Shown here: positions 8,286 through 17,700 of the stretch, one piece after another
Layout of the letters: every line of letters begins with the position of its first letter
How positions within the stretch are numbered: position 1 is the stretch's first letter
Source: Chitinophaga hostae
Lineage (GTDB): Bacteria; Bacteroidota; Bacteroidia; Chitinophagales; Chitinophagaceae
Assembly: GCF_018224885.1 (NCBI RefSeq)
Contig: NZ_JAGTXB010000021.1
Location: forward strand, 96,206-160,205
Direction: 5' to 3'
Length of the DNA: 64,000 bases
Notes under the pieces: model-generated
Databases searched by the model: none
Told to the model about the DNA's origin: nothing
What the model saw: the letters and a program-made list of their open reading frames with translations, nothing else
Translations under genes and position numbers: made by a program

Positions 8286-8873
8286 ATGAAAAAAGGTTTC
8301 TTTTTCACCGCCCTCCTGGTATTAGCCAGCATCGTTTCTTTTGCCCAGGTAAAATGGAATGCTGATCCTGCTCACTCCAGCATCATCTTTGGTGTAAAGC
8401 ACTTGGGGCTGAGTTATGTACAGGGTCATTTCACCAAATTCAATGGTACTATCGAAACTGCCGACAGCACTAATTTCCAGAATGCGAAAGTTGATTTCAC
8501 GGTAGATGCTTCCAGCATTTCCACCGGTGTAGATCAACGCGATGGCCACCTGAAAACAGATGACTTCTTTAACGTTGCAACATATCCTTCTATCACACTG
8601 AAAAGTGTTTCCCTGAAGAAATTAACAGGCAACAAATACGTATTGCTCGCAGATCTTACCATCCGCAGCACCACAAAACGTGTAGCCTTCGACGTTACTT
8701 ACAACGGTGTTATTAAAGATCCATGGGGATTAAGAAGAGCAGGTTTCACGGCAAAAGCTACGATCAACCGTCTTGATTTTGGCGTGAAGTACGCAGACAA
8801 ATTACCTTCCGGCGTATATGCGGTAGCGCCTACTGTTGATATTACCGTGAATGTGGAAGCAGTAAAGCAATAG
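8286..8873 (+). CDS. Exported YceI-family lipid-binding protein
   Basis: The product is 195 residues, starting with a signal peptide (MKKGFFFTALLVLASIVSFA). The YceI lipocalin-like fold follows: WNADPAHSSIIFGVKHLGLS, DQRDGHLKTDDFFNVATYP and GLRRAGFTAKATINRLDFG. Family members bind isoprenoid quinones or other amphiphiles in the periplasm. It is the last gene of the MarR-controlled unit and is followed by a terminator. A second paralogue without signal peptide is encoded at 10403. Confidence 0.92.
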   Translation: MKKGFFFTALLVLASIVSFAQVKWNADPAHSSIIFGVKHLGLSYVQGHFTKFNGTIETADSTNFQNAKVDFTVDASSISTGVDQRDGHLKTDDFFNVATYPSITLKSVSLKKLTGNKYVLLADLTIRSTTKRVAFDVTYNGVIKDPWGLRRAGFTAKATINRLDFGVKYADKLPSGVYAVAPTVDITVNVEAVKQ

Positions 8874-8904
8874 TTAGTTACTGATTATAGTGTTTTGAAT
8901 GTAT

Positions 8905-8933
8905 GGTCCCGGTGTAAGCCGGGATCGTTTTTT
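8905..8933 (+). terminator. Intrinsic terminator after yceI
   Basis: GGTCCCGG (8905-8912) pairs with CCGGGATC (8919-8926) with one G-T pair, followed by a run of T. It closes the marR-doxX-yceI unit. Confidence 0.75.
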
Positions 8934-8937
8934 ACAT

Positions 8938-8968
8938 AAAAAAATGGCCGCTCCTACCGGAACGGCCA
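8938..8968 (-). terminator. Intrinsic terminator after the DEAD-box helicase gene
   Basis: On the minus strand TGGCCG and CGGCCA (8945-8968 on the plus strand) form a stem that is followed by a T run. It lies just beyond the helicase stop codon and back to back with the yceI terminator. Confidence 0.7.
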
Positions 8969-8990
8969 CCTCCTATCTTTTACCAACGGC

Positions 8991-10274
8991 TTACTTCTTC
9001 TTCGCTTTTTTCTTCACATTTGCCGCGGCTCTTTTCTTTACTTTTTTCTGCACTTCTGCCAGTTCCTTGTTATGCTCATCCAGCAGCAGTTGCCAGTTGT
9101 CGTTAGGAATATCTTCGGAGAAACTGATGGTTTCACGGTAATCATCTTTATTGATCTTCATCTCCGTAATATTCTTTCCCAGGAATTTCTGTATTTCATC
9201 CAGTATGGGTTTTTCCTCCGTACTGCAGAAAGAAACGGCTTGTCCTTTCTGTACGCCACGGCCGGTACGGCCTACGCGGTGTACATAGTTCTCAGGCACA
9301 TCCGGTAAATCGTAGTTGACCACGTAGTCAACATTCGGAATATCGATACCACGCGCGTTTACGTCTGTAGTGACCAGCACTTTGATGTCTCCTTTTTTGA
9401 ATACATCCATTACACCAAGGCGATCGTCCTGTTCCTTGCCGCCGTGCATGGTGAGTGATTTGACGCCAATACGCGCCATTGCCGCCATTACACGCTCTGC
9501 CCGCACTTTAGTCCGTACAAATACCAGGATTTTACTTTCAGGAAATTCCTTGATCAGTCTTTCCAGGAAAAAACGTTTATCATCCATTTCCACATAGGCC
9601 ACAGCATGGCTTACATTTTTAGCCACCGGATCTTTGGGAGATATTTGTATGCGGATAGGGTTATTTACCACGGAATAAGCCAGGTCCTTGATATCCTTGT
9701 TCAGCGTAGCAGAAAAGAAGAGGGTCTGGTGTTCGCGGGGAATATGTTTGATCACATCGCGGATATCGCGGATAAAGCCCAGATCGAGCATGTGATCGGC
9801 CTCATCGAGTACGAGGGTTTTCACCTGGCTCAGATCTATATGTCCCTGGTTAATCTGGTCAAACATACGACCAGGCGTGGCAATGAGTACATCCACTCCT
9901 TTTTCCAGTACTTTGATCTGCGGTCCCTGGTCTACGCCACCTACCAGTGCCAGGATACTCAGGTCAGTGTATTGTGCTATAGATTGAAATACTTCGGCAA
10001 TCTGGATGGCCAGCTCACGGGTAGGCACCATCACGAGACATTTCACCTCGTACTTTGCTTTACGGTACTTACGGTCCTGCTGCTGTAAGCGATGCAGTAT
10101 AGGAATAGCAAAAGCCGCTGTTTTACCGGTTCCTGTTTGTGCAATCGCCATTACATCATCTCCGTTGAGGATAGATGGGATGGCTTTGAACTGTATATCT
10201 GTAGGCTTTTTAAAGCCCATTTCTGCCAAACTGTCCTTTATTTCGGGGGAGATATTGTATTGTTCAAATTTCAT
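8991..10274 (-). CDS. DEAD-box ATP-dependent RNA helicase
   Basis: The start is ATG 10274 (MKFEQYNISPEIKDSLAEMG); the longer frame runs into an inverted repeat. The 427-residue product has the full helicase set: Q motif (GFKKPTDIQ), Walker A AQTGTGKT at 45-52, PTRELA, DEAD at 157-160, SAT, and HRVGRTGR. The C-terminal tail is lysine-rich, as in RhlE-like helicases. Such enzymes unwind short RNA duplexes in ribosome assembly, mRNA turnover or cold adaptation. A 34-bp-arm inverted repeat lies 11 bp upstream of the start, between this gene and the co-directional yceI paralogue, and could affect its expression. Confidence 0.95.
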   Translation of the reverse strand: MKFEQYNISPEIKDSLAEMGFKKPTDIQFKAIPSILNGDDVMAIAQTGTGKTAAFAIPILHRLQQQDRKYRKAKYEVKCLVMVPTRELAIQIAEVFQSIAQYTDLSILALVGGVDQGPQIKVLEKGVDVLIATPGRMFDQINQGHIDLSQVKTLVLDEADHMLDLGFIRDIRDVIKHIPREHQTLFFSATLNKDIKDLAYSVVNNPIRIQISPKDPVAKNVSHAVAYVEMDDKRFFLERLIKEFPESKILVFVRTKVRAERVMAAMARIGVKSLTMHGGKEQDDRLGVMDVFKKGDIKVLVTTDVNARGIDIPNVDYVVNYDLPDVPENYVHRVGRTGRGVQKGQAVSFCSTEEKPILDEIQKFLGKNITEMKINKDDYRETISFSEDIPNDNWQLLLDEHNKELAEVQKKVKKRAAANVKKKAKKK

Positions 10275-10284
10275 GAGCACAAAG

Positions 10285-10406
10285 ATAGGATAAAGCTGAA
10301 AGCAAAAAGCATAAAGCTTCCCGAGCGAGTGACCTGAGCGGAGAAACTTCCGCATTAACCATTCGCTCAGGGAGCTTTATGCTTTTTGCTTTCAGCTTTA
10401 TCCTAT
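10285..10406. repeat. Long inverted repeat between yceI paralogue and helicase gene
   Basis: Bases 10285-10318 and 10373-10406 are exact reverse complements over 34 bp. Imperfect pairing (GAGCGA) extends inward. The right arm contains the stop codon of the upstream yceI gene (10403-10405). The left arm ends 11 bp before the helicase ATG. Unlike the other palindromes, this one separates two genes that point the same way, so it may limit read-through into the helicase or shape its leader RNA. Its AGCTTTTTGCTTTC-like words recur at 35563-35659. Confidence 0.85.
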
Positions 10407-10927
10407 TGTTTAATCAGTTGTATTTCCATGTTGAGTTTCACCTCGTCGCTGAGCACAATACCGCCGGCTTCCGTGGTGGCATTCCAGCGCAAACCGTAGT
10501 CGGCGCGGTGTAAACGACCCTTCAATGCAAATCCTGCTTTGGTTTGTCCGTATGGATCTACTGTCACACCGGCATGCAGCACATCCAGTTCAATAGGATG
10601 TGTTTCGCCTTTAATCGTCAGGTCGCCCAGTAATTTGTATTGTTCGTCATCTATCTTTTTTACTTTTTTGGAGACGAAGCTGATTTTGGGATGGTTGGAG
10701 GAATCAAAAAAGTCGCCATTCTTCAGATGTTCATCCCTTTGCCTGTTCTGTGTATCAATACTATCTGCCGCCGCTTCGAAGGAGATAGTTGCATCATGAA
10801 AATCCTCGCTGTCGGTTTGAATACTTCCGGTAAACCGTGTAAAAAATCCACTCACATTCGTAATCATGAGATGTTTAACTTTGAATCCGATTTCGCTGTG
10901 TGATTCATCAATTATCCAATTTGTCAT
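10403..10927 (-). CDS. YceI-family protein without signal peptide
   Basis: The product is 174 residues and begins directly with the YceI fold (WIIDESHSEIGFKVKHLMI), with no signal sequence, so it should be cytoplasmic. Conserved blocks are NRQRDEHLKNGDFFDSSNHP and GQTKAGFALKGRLHRADYG. It resembles the polyisoprenoid-binding YceI group; the ligand here is unknown. It is transcribed toward the helicase gene and shares its stop codon with the inverted repeat. It is more distant from the exported YceI at 8286 than a recent duplicate would be. Confidence 0.9.
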   Translation of the reverse strand: MTNWIIDESHSEIGFKVKHLMITNVSGFFTRFTGSIQTDSEDFHDATISFEAAADSIDTQNRQRDEHLKNGDFFDSSNHPKISFVSKKVKKIDDEQYKLLGDLTIKGETHPIELDVLHAGVTVDPYGQTKAGFALKGRLHRADYGLRWNATTEAGGIVLSDEVKLNMEIQLIKQ

Positions 10928-11099
10928 AGCACATTGTTTTTTTATGTTTTCAAAGACCTAATAAAAATACATGTTATCACACGAATAGCGTTGGATATTT
11001 TACCGGAAATGATGGACGATTATAACATTAACATTTCTTTACAACAACCCTGGTATTTATTAGAAATAATTTAAATTTATAGCCAATACCCGTAGCAAA

Positions 11100-11846
11100 A
11101 TGCCATTTACTATATCACATGCAGCGATAGTTGTTCCCTTTTATAATACCTCCCGCCAATACCTGTCTGCCACCGGTTTAATTATTGGCAGCATGGTGCC
11201 TGATTTCCTGTACTTTATTTTCCTGAATCCTTATTTTAATGCGGGGCACCAGTGGTGGGGAATTTTCGTATATGATATACCGTTAGCCCTGCTGCTGGCC
11301 TGGCTTTATCATAGCATTATAAAACCGGTATTACTGCCATACCTCCCCGGGTGGGCAGGTAGCAGGTTACAGCTATTCCGTTCCTTCAACTGGACCAGCT
11401 ATTTCCGGCAGCATTACCCGGTGGTGATCACGTCCATTATCATCGGTATCCTGACACATTTTTTTCTCGATGCATTTACGCATGGAGAAGGCCGCTTTGT
11501 TACCTGGATGCCTTTCCTGCAAAGGGACATACAGGTATGGCGGCATCCTATGAAAATGTGGTACCTGATGCAATATCTCAGTTCAGTAGCAGGGTTGCTG
11601 TTGCTATTCTACTTCTTCCTGAAAATCCCAATGGTAAAAAACAGTCCGGCGGTGAGCATTGCAGGCAAGGCCGGCTTCTGGCTTATCACCGCTATACTGA
11701 GCAGCGCCATACTATTGATCAACGAACACTTTCATCATATCGACTGTAAAGGCATGGACTACCTGGCTACCGCGCTGGGCGGCATTTTCTATGGGTTAAT
11801 CATTACCGTGTTGTGGGCAGGCTATTCATCACGATCGGTCCGGTAA
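11100..11846 (+). CDS. DUF4184-family integral membrane protein
   Basis: The product is 248 residues, starting MPFTISHAAIVVPF, with GSMVPDFLYF shortly after; this combination is characteristic of DUF4184. Six or so hydrophobic segments span the rest, including HFFLDAFTHGEGRF, which keeps histidine/aspartate residues typical of the family. It resembles membrane-bound metal-dependent hydrolases of the YdjM kind, but no activity is established. Its 3' end overlaps the convergent SUKH gene by 25 bp. Confidence 0.8.
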   Translation: MPFTISHAAIVVPFYNTSRQYLSATGLIIGSMVPDFLYFIFLNPYFNAGHQWWGIFVYDIPLALLLAWLYHSIIKPVLLPYLPGWAGSRLQLFRSFNWTSYFRQHYPVVITSIIIGILTHFFLDAFTHGEGRFVTWMPFLQRDIQVWRHPMKMWYLMQYLSSVAGLLLLFYFFLKIPMVKNSPAVSIAGKAGFWLITAILSSAILLINEHFHHIDCKGMDYLATALGGIFYGLIITVLWAGYSSRSVR

Positions 11847-12496
11847 CACCATTCCATGTTCAGCGTTTGCAACATGAAATTAAACCGGGCTTCGTTGTTG
11901 GTGCCGATATATACGCCATTCACCTGTGCATCCTGCTCAGTGGTGAGTACAAGAATATCTTCATAGTCGTTGGTAAAGAACCGTAGCAACTGGTTAGAAA
12001 TTCCTTTCTGTTCCTCCCAGTTGCCGGTAACCGCAGCGATATGTGTTGCAGTCAGGTCTTCTTCCAGGTCAGTAAATGCTGTGTGGGTAAGCCCTCCAAG
12101 CGCACCATTCCACCACGCCATCGACAGCAGGAAATGTTCTGTCGTATCTGCATCGGTAAACCATTCCGCCCTGCCGCTATCGTAGGTACCATATACGGGT
12201 GGATTATCCAGCTGCAGGGCTGCTTTCTCGATACCCCATAAAACTACCGCCTGGTTTTCCTCATAAAATACCAGGTGTTCATCTTCCGAAAAACCTATTT
12301 CTCCCAGGGAAGTTAAACGGTTAAAACTGTCGTTCACCACTTTATTATTACCCAGCGAAAGATAATACTGCCGGAGAGATGCCGGTATTTTAACCTGTAA
12401 ACGGTCTTCCAGTGCGTCGATAGCTGCTTCCGGATAGCCATGATTGGCATCTTCCGTTAAGTTGTATAATTTGCGAATGATTTGTAGATAGTGCAT
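11822..12496 (-). CDS. SMI1/KNR4 (SUKH) family protein
   Basis: The product is 224 residues with the SUKH pattern: an N-terminal helix-rich segment (AIDALEDRLQVKIPASLRQYYLSLGN), then a beta region with EIGFSEDEHLVFYEENQAVVLWGI. Many SUKH proteins are immunity proteins of contact-dependent or polymorphic toxin systems. No toxin gene is next to this one, so it may be an orphan immunity protein or have a housekeeping role. The gene overlaps the convergent DUF4184 gene at its end and is divergent from the DUF1697 gene, with 36 bp between the starts. Confidence 0.8.
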   Translation of the reverse strand: MHYLQIIRKLYNLTEDANHGYPEAAIDALEDRLQVKIPASLRQYYLSLGNNKVVNDSFNRLTSLGEIGFSEDEHLVFYEENQAVVLWGIEKAALQLDNPPVYGTYDSGRAEWFTDADTTEHFLLSMAWWNGALGGLTHTAFTDLEEDLTATHIAAVTGNWEEQKGISNQLLRFFTNDYEDILVLTTEQDAQVNGVYIGTNNEARFNFMLQTLNMEWCYRTDRDE

Positions 12497-12532
12497 GATA
12501 AAACAAACTTACAAAGTAAAGTTGAAACCCTT

Positions 12533-13063
12533 ATGACCAAATACGTTGCTTTTCTGCGGGCAGTGAATGTAGGCAAACGAATCGTTAAAATGGAAGACCT
12601 GCGACAACAGCTGGGTGAGGCTGGATTTAAAAATGTGAAGACTTATATCCAGAGTGGCAATGTGATGTTTGAATCCGGCAGTACCCATGTTGCCGCGCTG
12701 GCTACCAAAATAGAAAAGCTGTTGCTTAAAAACTATGGATTTGAGGTCCCCGCTATTATCCGGTCGGTACCTGAACTGGAGCTGGTAGTGAAACACACGC
12801 CATTTCCCGGCGTTACGCCCGACAAATCATTGCAGGTATACGTATCCTTCCTGTCGGCCCCGGCGGGTCCGCATGCGGCCGGAGTGATCGCTGCGCTGCA
12901 GTCGCCCGCAGAAACCCTGCATATGAAAGGTTGCGAAGTATATACCATGATCCGGAAAGACCTGGAAACCAAGCCGCTTGATGTAGTGGCGCAACTCGAA
13001 AGAAAACTGGGCATCCCCTGCACTACCCGCAACTGGGCTACCGTCAACAAAGTGATCTGGTAA
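12533..13063 (+). CDS. DUF1697-family protein
   Basis: The start is ATG 12533 (MTKYVAFLRAVNVG), which matches how the family begins; an upstream start would overlap the divergent SUKH gene. The 176-residue product has the typical KMEDLRQQLGEAGFKNVKTY and IQSGNVMFES blocks. The family is widespread, cytoplasmic and uncharacterised. The next gene, an ECF sigma factor, follows after 64 bp on the same strand; there is no clear functional link. Confidence 0.88.
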   Translation: MTKYVAFLRAVNVGKRIVKMEDLRQQLGEAGFKNVKTYIQSGNVMFESGSTHVAALATKIEKLLLKNYGFEVPAIIRSVPELELVVKHTPFPGVTPDKSLQVYVSFLSAPAGPHAAGVIAALQSPAETLHMKGCEVYTMIRKDLETKPLDVVAQLERKLGIPCTTRNWATVNKVIW

Positions 13064-13127
13064 ATATTTTGAAACAATTGTAAGTTTTTGGGGCCCTGCT
13101 GCAACTAACCTGCTAAATAAATCATTC

Positions 13128-13601
13128 ATGGATCAACAGGCATTTCTCGTTAGCATACAGCAGCACCAGGGCATATTGCATAAGCTCTGCCGTTTGTACC
13201 GGGATAGCCCGGAAGACCGGGAGGATCTTTTCCAGGAGATGATTTACCAGCTGTGGAAATCGTATCCCACTTTCAGCGGAAATGCCAAAATCAGCACCTG
13301 GATGTACCGGATAGCGCTTAACACCGCGCTGGCAGGCTTTCGTAAGCGCAGCATCCCGGTAACCTATACTGATACGCTCCCGGATTTGCCCGCCACTACC
13401 GACCATAATACCACCATACAGCAGGACCGGCTTTTTGCCGCGCTCAGTCAACTCAGTGACGCCGAGAAAGCTATTATTGCGCTGTACCTGGAAGACATGA
13501 GCTACCAGGAAATCGCCGGCATCATTGGTATAGAGGAAAACTATGTAGGGGTGAAGATTAACCGGATAAAAAACAAGCTTAAAAACATTTTAAACTTATA
13601 A
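13128..13601 (+). CDS. ECF-subfamily RNA polymerase sigma factor
   Basis: The product is 157 residues with sigma region 2 at about 24-62 (REDLFQEMIYQLWKSYPTF, then STWMYRIALNTAL) and region 4 at about 103-153 (LSDAEKAIIALYLEDMSYQEIAGIIG). It is a minimal ECF factor with no extra domain. The next gene starts 3 bp after its stop and encodes a four-helix membrane protein. That arrangement is typical of a sigma factor with its membrane-bound regulator, so I infer control of the sigma factor by sequestration. Confidence 0.92.
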   Translation: MDQQAFLVSIQQHQGILHKLCRLYRDSPEDREDLFQEMIYQLWKSYPTFSGNAKISTWMYRIALNTALAGFRKRSIPVTYTDTLPDLPATTDHNTTIQQDRLFAALSQLSDAEKAIIALYLEDMSYQEIAGIIGIEENYVGVKINRIKNKLKNILNL

Positions 13602-13604
13602 ACA

Positions 13605-14144
13605 ATGGATCCTTTAAAAGCAGCATGGGACAATATCCCCACACCTTCCCGCAGTACCGCCGACATTCAGGCCATGGCCGTTAAACAAACATCGCCTGTG
13701 ATCAAACAGATCAGGAAACAACTCATCATAGAAGCCATAGGATATACCCTGTTTTTAGTGGTATACTATGATTTTTTTGATGGCGATAAGAAACCTTTTT
13801 ATCTCAATGCACTGCTGGTAATATCTGTCATATTTATGCTGGTGTATAACGTTGCCGGCTATATGATGGCAAAGCAACCATCCACGGGTAGCAATTTACT
13901 GCAAACCATGCAGCAGCAATTACGGCAACTGAAGCGCTATGCGGCTGTAGCAGTCACTTCCAGGGTATTGGCCTTTGCAGGAATATTTGCGTTCTTCCTC
14001 GCAAATATTCACTGGAACAATCATAAATACCTGGCAGTGGTATTGATTGCCGCAGCGGTTTTCATACAGCAGTTTTATCTGCGGAAAATATGGGCCGGCC
14101 GGCTTAACAGGTTTAGTAATATTATTACTGAATTGAAGGGATAA
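13605..14144 (+). CDS. Membrane protein paired with the ECF sigma factor, possible anti-sigma
   Basis: The product is 179 residues. A soluble N-terminus of about 38 residues (MDPLKAAWDNIPTPSRSTAD) is followed by four predicted membrane helices near 40-58, 66-90, 118-140 and 146-163. It has no recognised zinc-binding anti-sigma motif. The 3-bp spacing from the sigma gene implies translational coupling. Similar sigma and membrane-protein pairs are frequent in Bacteroidota, and an anti-sigma role is the most likely explanation, but this rests on context alone. Confidence 0.6.
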   Translation: MDPLKAAWDNIPTPSRSTADIQAMAVKQTSPVIKQIRKQLIIEAIGYTLFLVVYYDFFDGDKKPFYLNALLVISVIFMLVYNVAGYMMAKQPSTGSNLLQTMQQQLRQLKRYAAVAVTSRVLAFAGIFAFFLANIHWNNHKYLAVVLIAAAVFIQQFYLRKIWAGRLNRFSNIITELKG

Positions 14145-14164
14145 ATGTTTGTTACAGTTGATAA

Positions 14165-14614
14165 TTAATACGCCCCCACTATCTGTTTCAGATGATGCTC
14201 CATATGATGAAGATAATCTTCAATTAAAAACTGCAAGGGCAATACGGTACCATCTCCATACTTGCAGCATTTCAACAGATCATCGTCGCTGATCACTTTA
14301 ACAATAGCTGCAATGTGCCGGTTGTAGGTTTCCCATAGTTGCAGGATCAGTTCCCGGTCCTGCTCCTGGTATTGCTGAACGCTTACCCAGGCATCGCCAT
14401 CATAGGCAATGGTAGGCACATTTTCCACTCTTCCGCGAACAAACCGCTGGTGGTTGTTGGAAGCAGAATCGACCAGGTGCCCCAGGATTTCTTTCTTGGA
14501 CCATTTGCCGGGCGCCCGCTTAAATGTAAAATCAAAATCAGGTATACGCCGGACACTATCAGGAATAATATCGCACAGGTGCAATAGTTGCTGCGCTACG
14601 TGCTGCACTGCCAT
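14165..14614 (-). CDS. DinB-fold protein
   Basis: The product is 149 residues with KRAPGKWSKKEILGHLVDSA near the N-terminus and YLHHMEHHLKQI near the end, giving the three-histidine pattern of DinB proteins. It is shorter than the other two paralogues in the window and differs clearly from them, so they are not recent duplicates. It is probably a cytoplasmic metal-binding four-helix bundle with unknown substrate. It is convergent with the sigma/membrane-protein pair and divergent from the hybrid sensor gene. Confidence 0.85.
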   Translation of the reverse strand: MAVQHVAQQLLHLCDIIPDSVRRIPDFDFTFKRAPGKWSKKEILGHLVDSASNNHQRFVRGRVENVPTIAYDGDAWVSVQQYQEQDRELILQLWETYNRHIAAIVKVISDDDLLKCCKYGDGTVLPLQFLIEDYLHHMEHHLKQIVGAY

Positions 14615-14701
14615 AGTCTTCTCTTTTGATTCAAAAATAGATTTTTATCGGCAGAAAATACCTGCCTTTTCAATAGCTTTATGAATAGTTAAAACAGGCC
14701 T

Positions 14702-17700
14702 ATGCACCATGTTGGGAAAATTTGTTTTGTTTTATGGGTGTTGGTGATCGTTGTAAATAACATTTTCGCTACCGGCCATCCGATTAAATACCTGGGTATT
14801 GAGGATGGCTTATCCAATAATGCGGTAACCAGTGTATACCAGGACCACAAAGGGTTTATGTGGTTTGGTACTTATGATGGTCTGAACCGGTATGATGGCT
14901 ATAAATTTAAAATCTACCGTAACAAAATTGGTGACAGCAGCTCACTGATAGATAACGGTATTTATACCCTGGCAGACGACGCCCGGGAGCAGCTCTGGGT
15001 AGGTGGCCGCAAGGGCGTATGCGTATTTAACCCGGTGAATGAAAAATTTACCATGCCGGTATACCTGCCGGTAAACGGTAAAACACCACGCAAAGCAGAT
15101 GGTAATATACATATTATCAAATCTGATGATAACGGCATTCTTTTAGTCGGTACCGAAAAAAACGGGTTGTTGTTGTTTAATAACAGTAGCAGTACCGGCA
15201 AACAAATACCGCTCAATAATTTACATACCACCATTACCAGCTACGAGGTAACCGGTATTGAGTTTACCGGGAAATATGCCTGGATATTTGTGCAGAACAT
15301 TGGTTTGTGCAGGTATGATATCGCGCGCGGGCAACTGGATATTATCTCCAGAGATATCCCACGCGGTAATTGTTTAACCGCCGACAGATCAGGCCATATC
15401 TGGCTTGGCACAGATACCGGCTTTTTCCGTTATATCCCTGCCACCGGGAAATACACCGGCAGTGCCCTGGCGGAAAGCAGCAAAATTGTAAATCTTTTTA
15501 CCGACAGGGAAGGCATCATCTGGGCCGCTTCCGATGGTAATGGCATTTTCCTGTTGACGCCTGCTGATTCCGTGGCAACTGCTTTTACCACCAGGGGTAA
15601 TATGCCCCAACTCAGCAGTAATGCAGTATACGCCGTATTCGAAGACCGGGAAAGCCGGAAATGGATAGGTACCCTGCGTGGCGGCGTTAATATCGTGGAA
15701 GCCAAACGCAATCCTTTTGAGTTGAATGTGCTCAACAAAAATCCCGATGCCAGGGCGATCGACAACTTCACTTTTTCTTTTTGTGAAGATGAAAAACATA
15801 ATGTCTGGATAGGAACCGATGGCGGGGGATTAAAATACTGGAACCGGGAAAATAACACCCTGACTTCCTACCGTCACGAAGCAGCCGGTCAACCCGGCAT
15901 CAGCAGTAATTTTATTACATCTATTATCCGCGACAGGCAACAAAACCTGTGGATGTCGACCTGGTTCGGCGGCGTTAACCGATACTCCGCTGCCAGCAAC
16001 ACTTTTGTACATTATGTTTGCTACAATCCCTATACGCATGCCGCGGAAAATAATGTATGGACCGTGTATGAAGACGGCCGGCAGGACATCTGGGCCAGCA
16101 CTACCAACAACGGTACCTTGTACCGCCTGAACCGGCAGCAACAACAATTTGAGCTTTTTGACAGCAGCCTGGTAAACATGCAATGCCTGGCAGAAGACAA
16201 AGCAGGTAATTTCTGGGGCGGTAACTATTCTTCCCTGATCAAAATAGACAGGGACCTGCGGCAGCACCAGCGATTTGATATAGGGTATACGGTGCGGTCT
16301 ATTCATGAAGACCGGCAAGGCAGTTTCTGGGTGGGCACAGACGGCGGAGGTTTACTGCGCTTCGACCGGAACACTGGTCAGTATAAGCGTTTCACGACTT
16401 CAGAAGGATTACCCAGCAATACTATTCTCCGAATCCTGGAAGACAATACCGGCACCCTGTGGCTCAGCACCTTCAACGGGCTGTCGCGGTTTGACCCCGC
16501 TAAAAACAGCTTCCGCAACTACTCTGCCTCCGATGGTTTGCAGAGTAACCAGTTTAGCTTTAACGCAGCACTGAAACTAAGTTCCGGAGAATTTATGTTT
16601 GGCGGCATCAAAGGCTTTAATATTTTTTACCCGGATAGCGTATATGCCCGCACCGCTATTCCGCCCGTATTGCTGACAGCTATCCGTGTCAACAATGTAT
16701 CCATCACGCAGCTGGACAATTACGTATCCGGCAGAACCAGGGAAGAAGTAAAGGAAATTACGGTTCCTTACGATAAGGCTACCGTTGCCTTTGACTTTGT
16801 AGCACTGGAATATACCCTGCCGGATAAGATCAGCTACGCCTACCGCCTGCGGGGATGGGACAACAACTGGAACTATGTAGGACAAACCCGTACGGCCAAT
16901 TACACCCATTTACGGGAAGGCACTTACGTTTTCGACCTCAAGGCCAGCAATGCCGACGGGTTGTGGAGCGATGATATTCATACCATTACCCTGATCGTAT
17001 TACCACCCTGGTACCGGACCTGGTGGGCATATCTTATTTATATTACCAGCATTATTGCCGCGGTGTACCTGTACACCAGCTACAAAGCCAGGGAGGAAAG
17101 ATTGAAATACGAGATCAAACTGGCCCACCTGGAAAATGAAAAGGAAAAGGAACTGAACGAAAAAAAGCTCTCGTTCTTTACCAATATTTCCCATGAATTC
17201 AGAACACCGCTTACACTGATCATTAACCCGCTAAAAGAGCTGTTGCAAAATAAAGATAACCGGGACCTCAGCATCGTATACCGCAATGCCAGGCGCCTGC
17301 TTAGCCTGGTAGACCAGCTGTTACTGTTTCGTAAAGCGGACCGGGATGGCGATCAGCTCAAAATATCCCGGCTGGACATTGTAAATCTTTGCCATGAAGT
17401 ATACCTGTGCTTCTCCCAGCAGGCCATCATCAAAAATATTGACTACCAGTTTCACAGCCAGGAAGCGGCCATTGACATATATGGCGACAGTGAGAAACTC
17501 GAAATCGCCATCTTCAACCTCTTGTCTAATGCCTTTAAGTTTACCCCCGATCAGGGCAGTATCATTTTTGAACTAACCGACGATGAGCATGAGGTGACCA
17601 TCACCATCAAAGACAGCGGTTGTGGTATTGAAGGCAGTGTAGGCAATCGGATCTTTGAAAAATTCCAACGGGCACAGGACCAGCAGGAATCCCTGCAAAC

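Noticed and set aside
10275..10355. N-terminal extension of the DEAD-box helicase frame
   Set aside because: The extra 27 residues are encoded by the left arm of an inverted repeat. The helicase family begins at the later Met (MKFEQYN).
11822..12496. SUKH protein considered as immunity partner of a toxin
   Set aside because: No toxin or secretion gene lies next to it, so an immunity role cannot be supported from this window.
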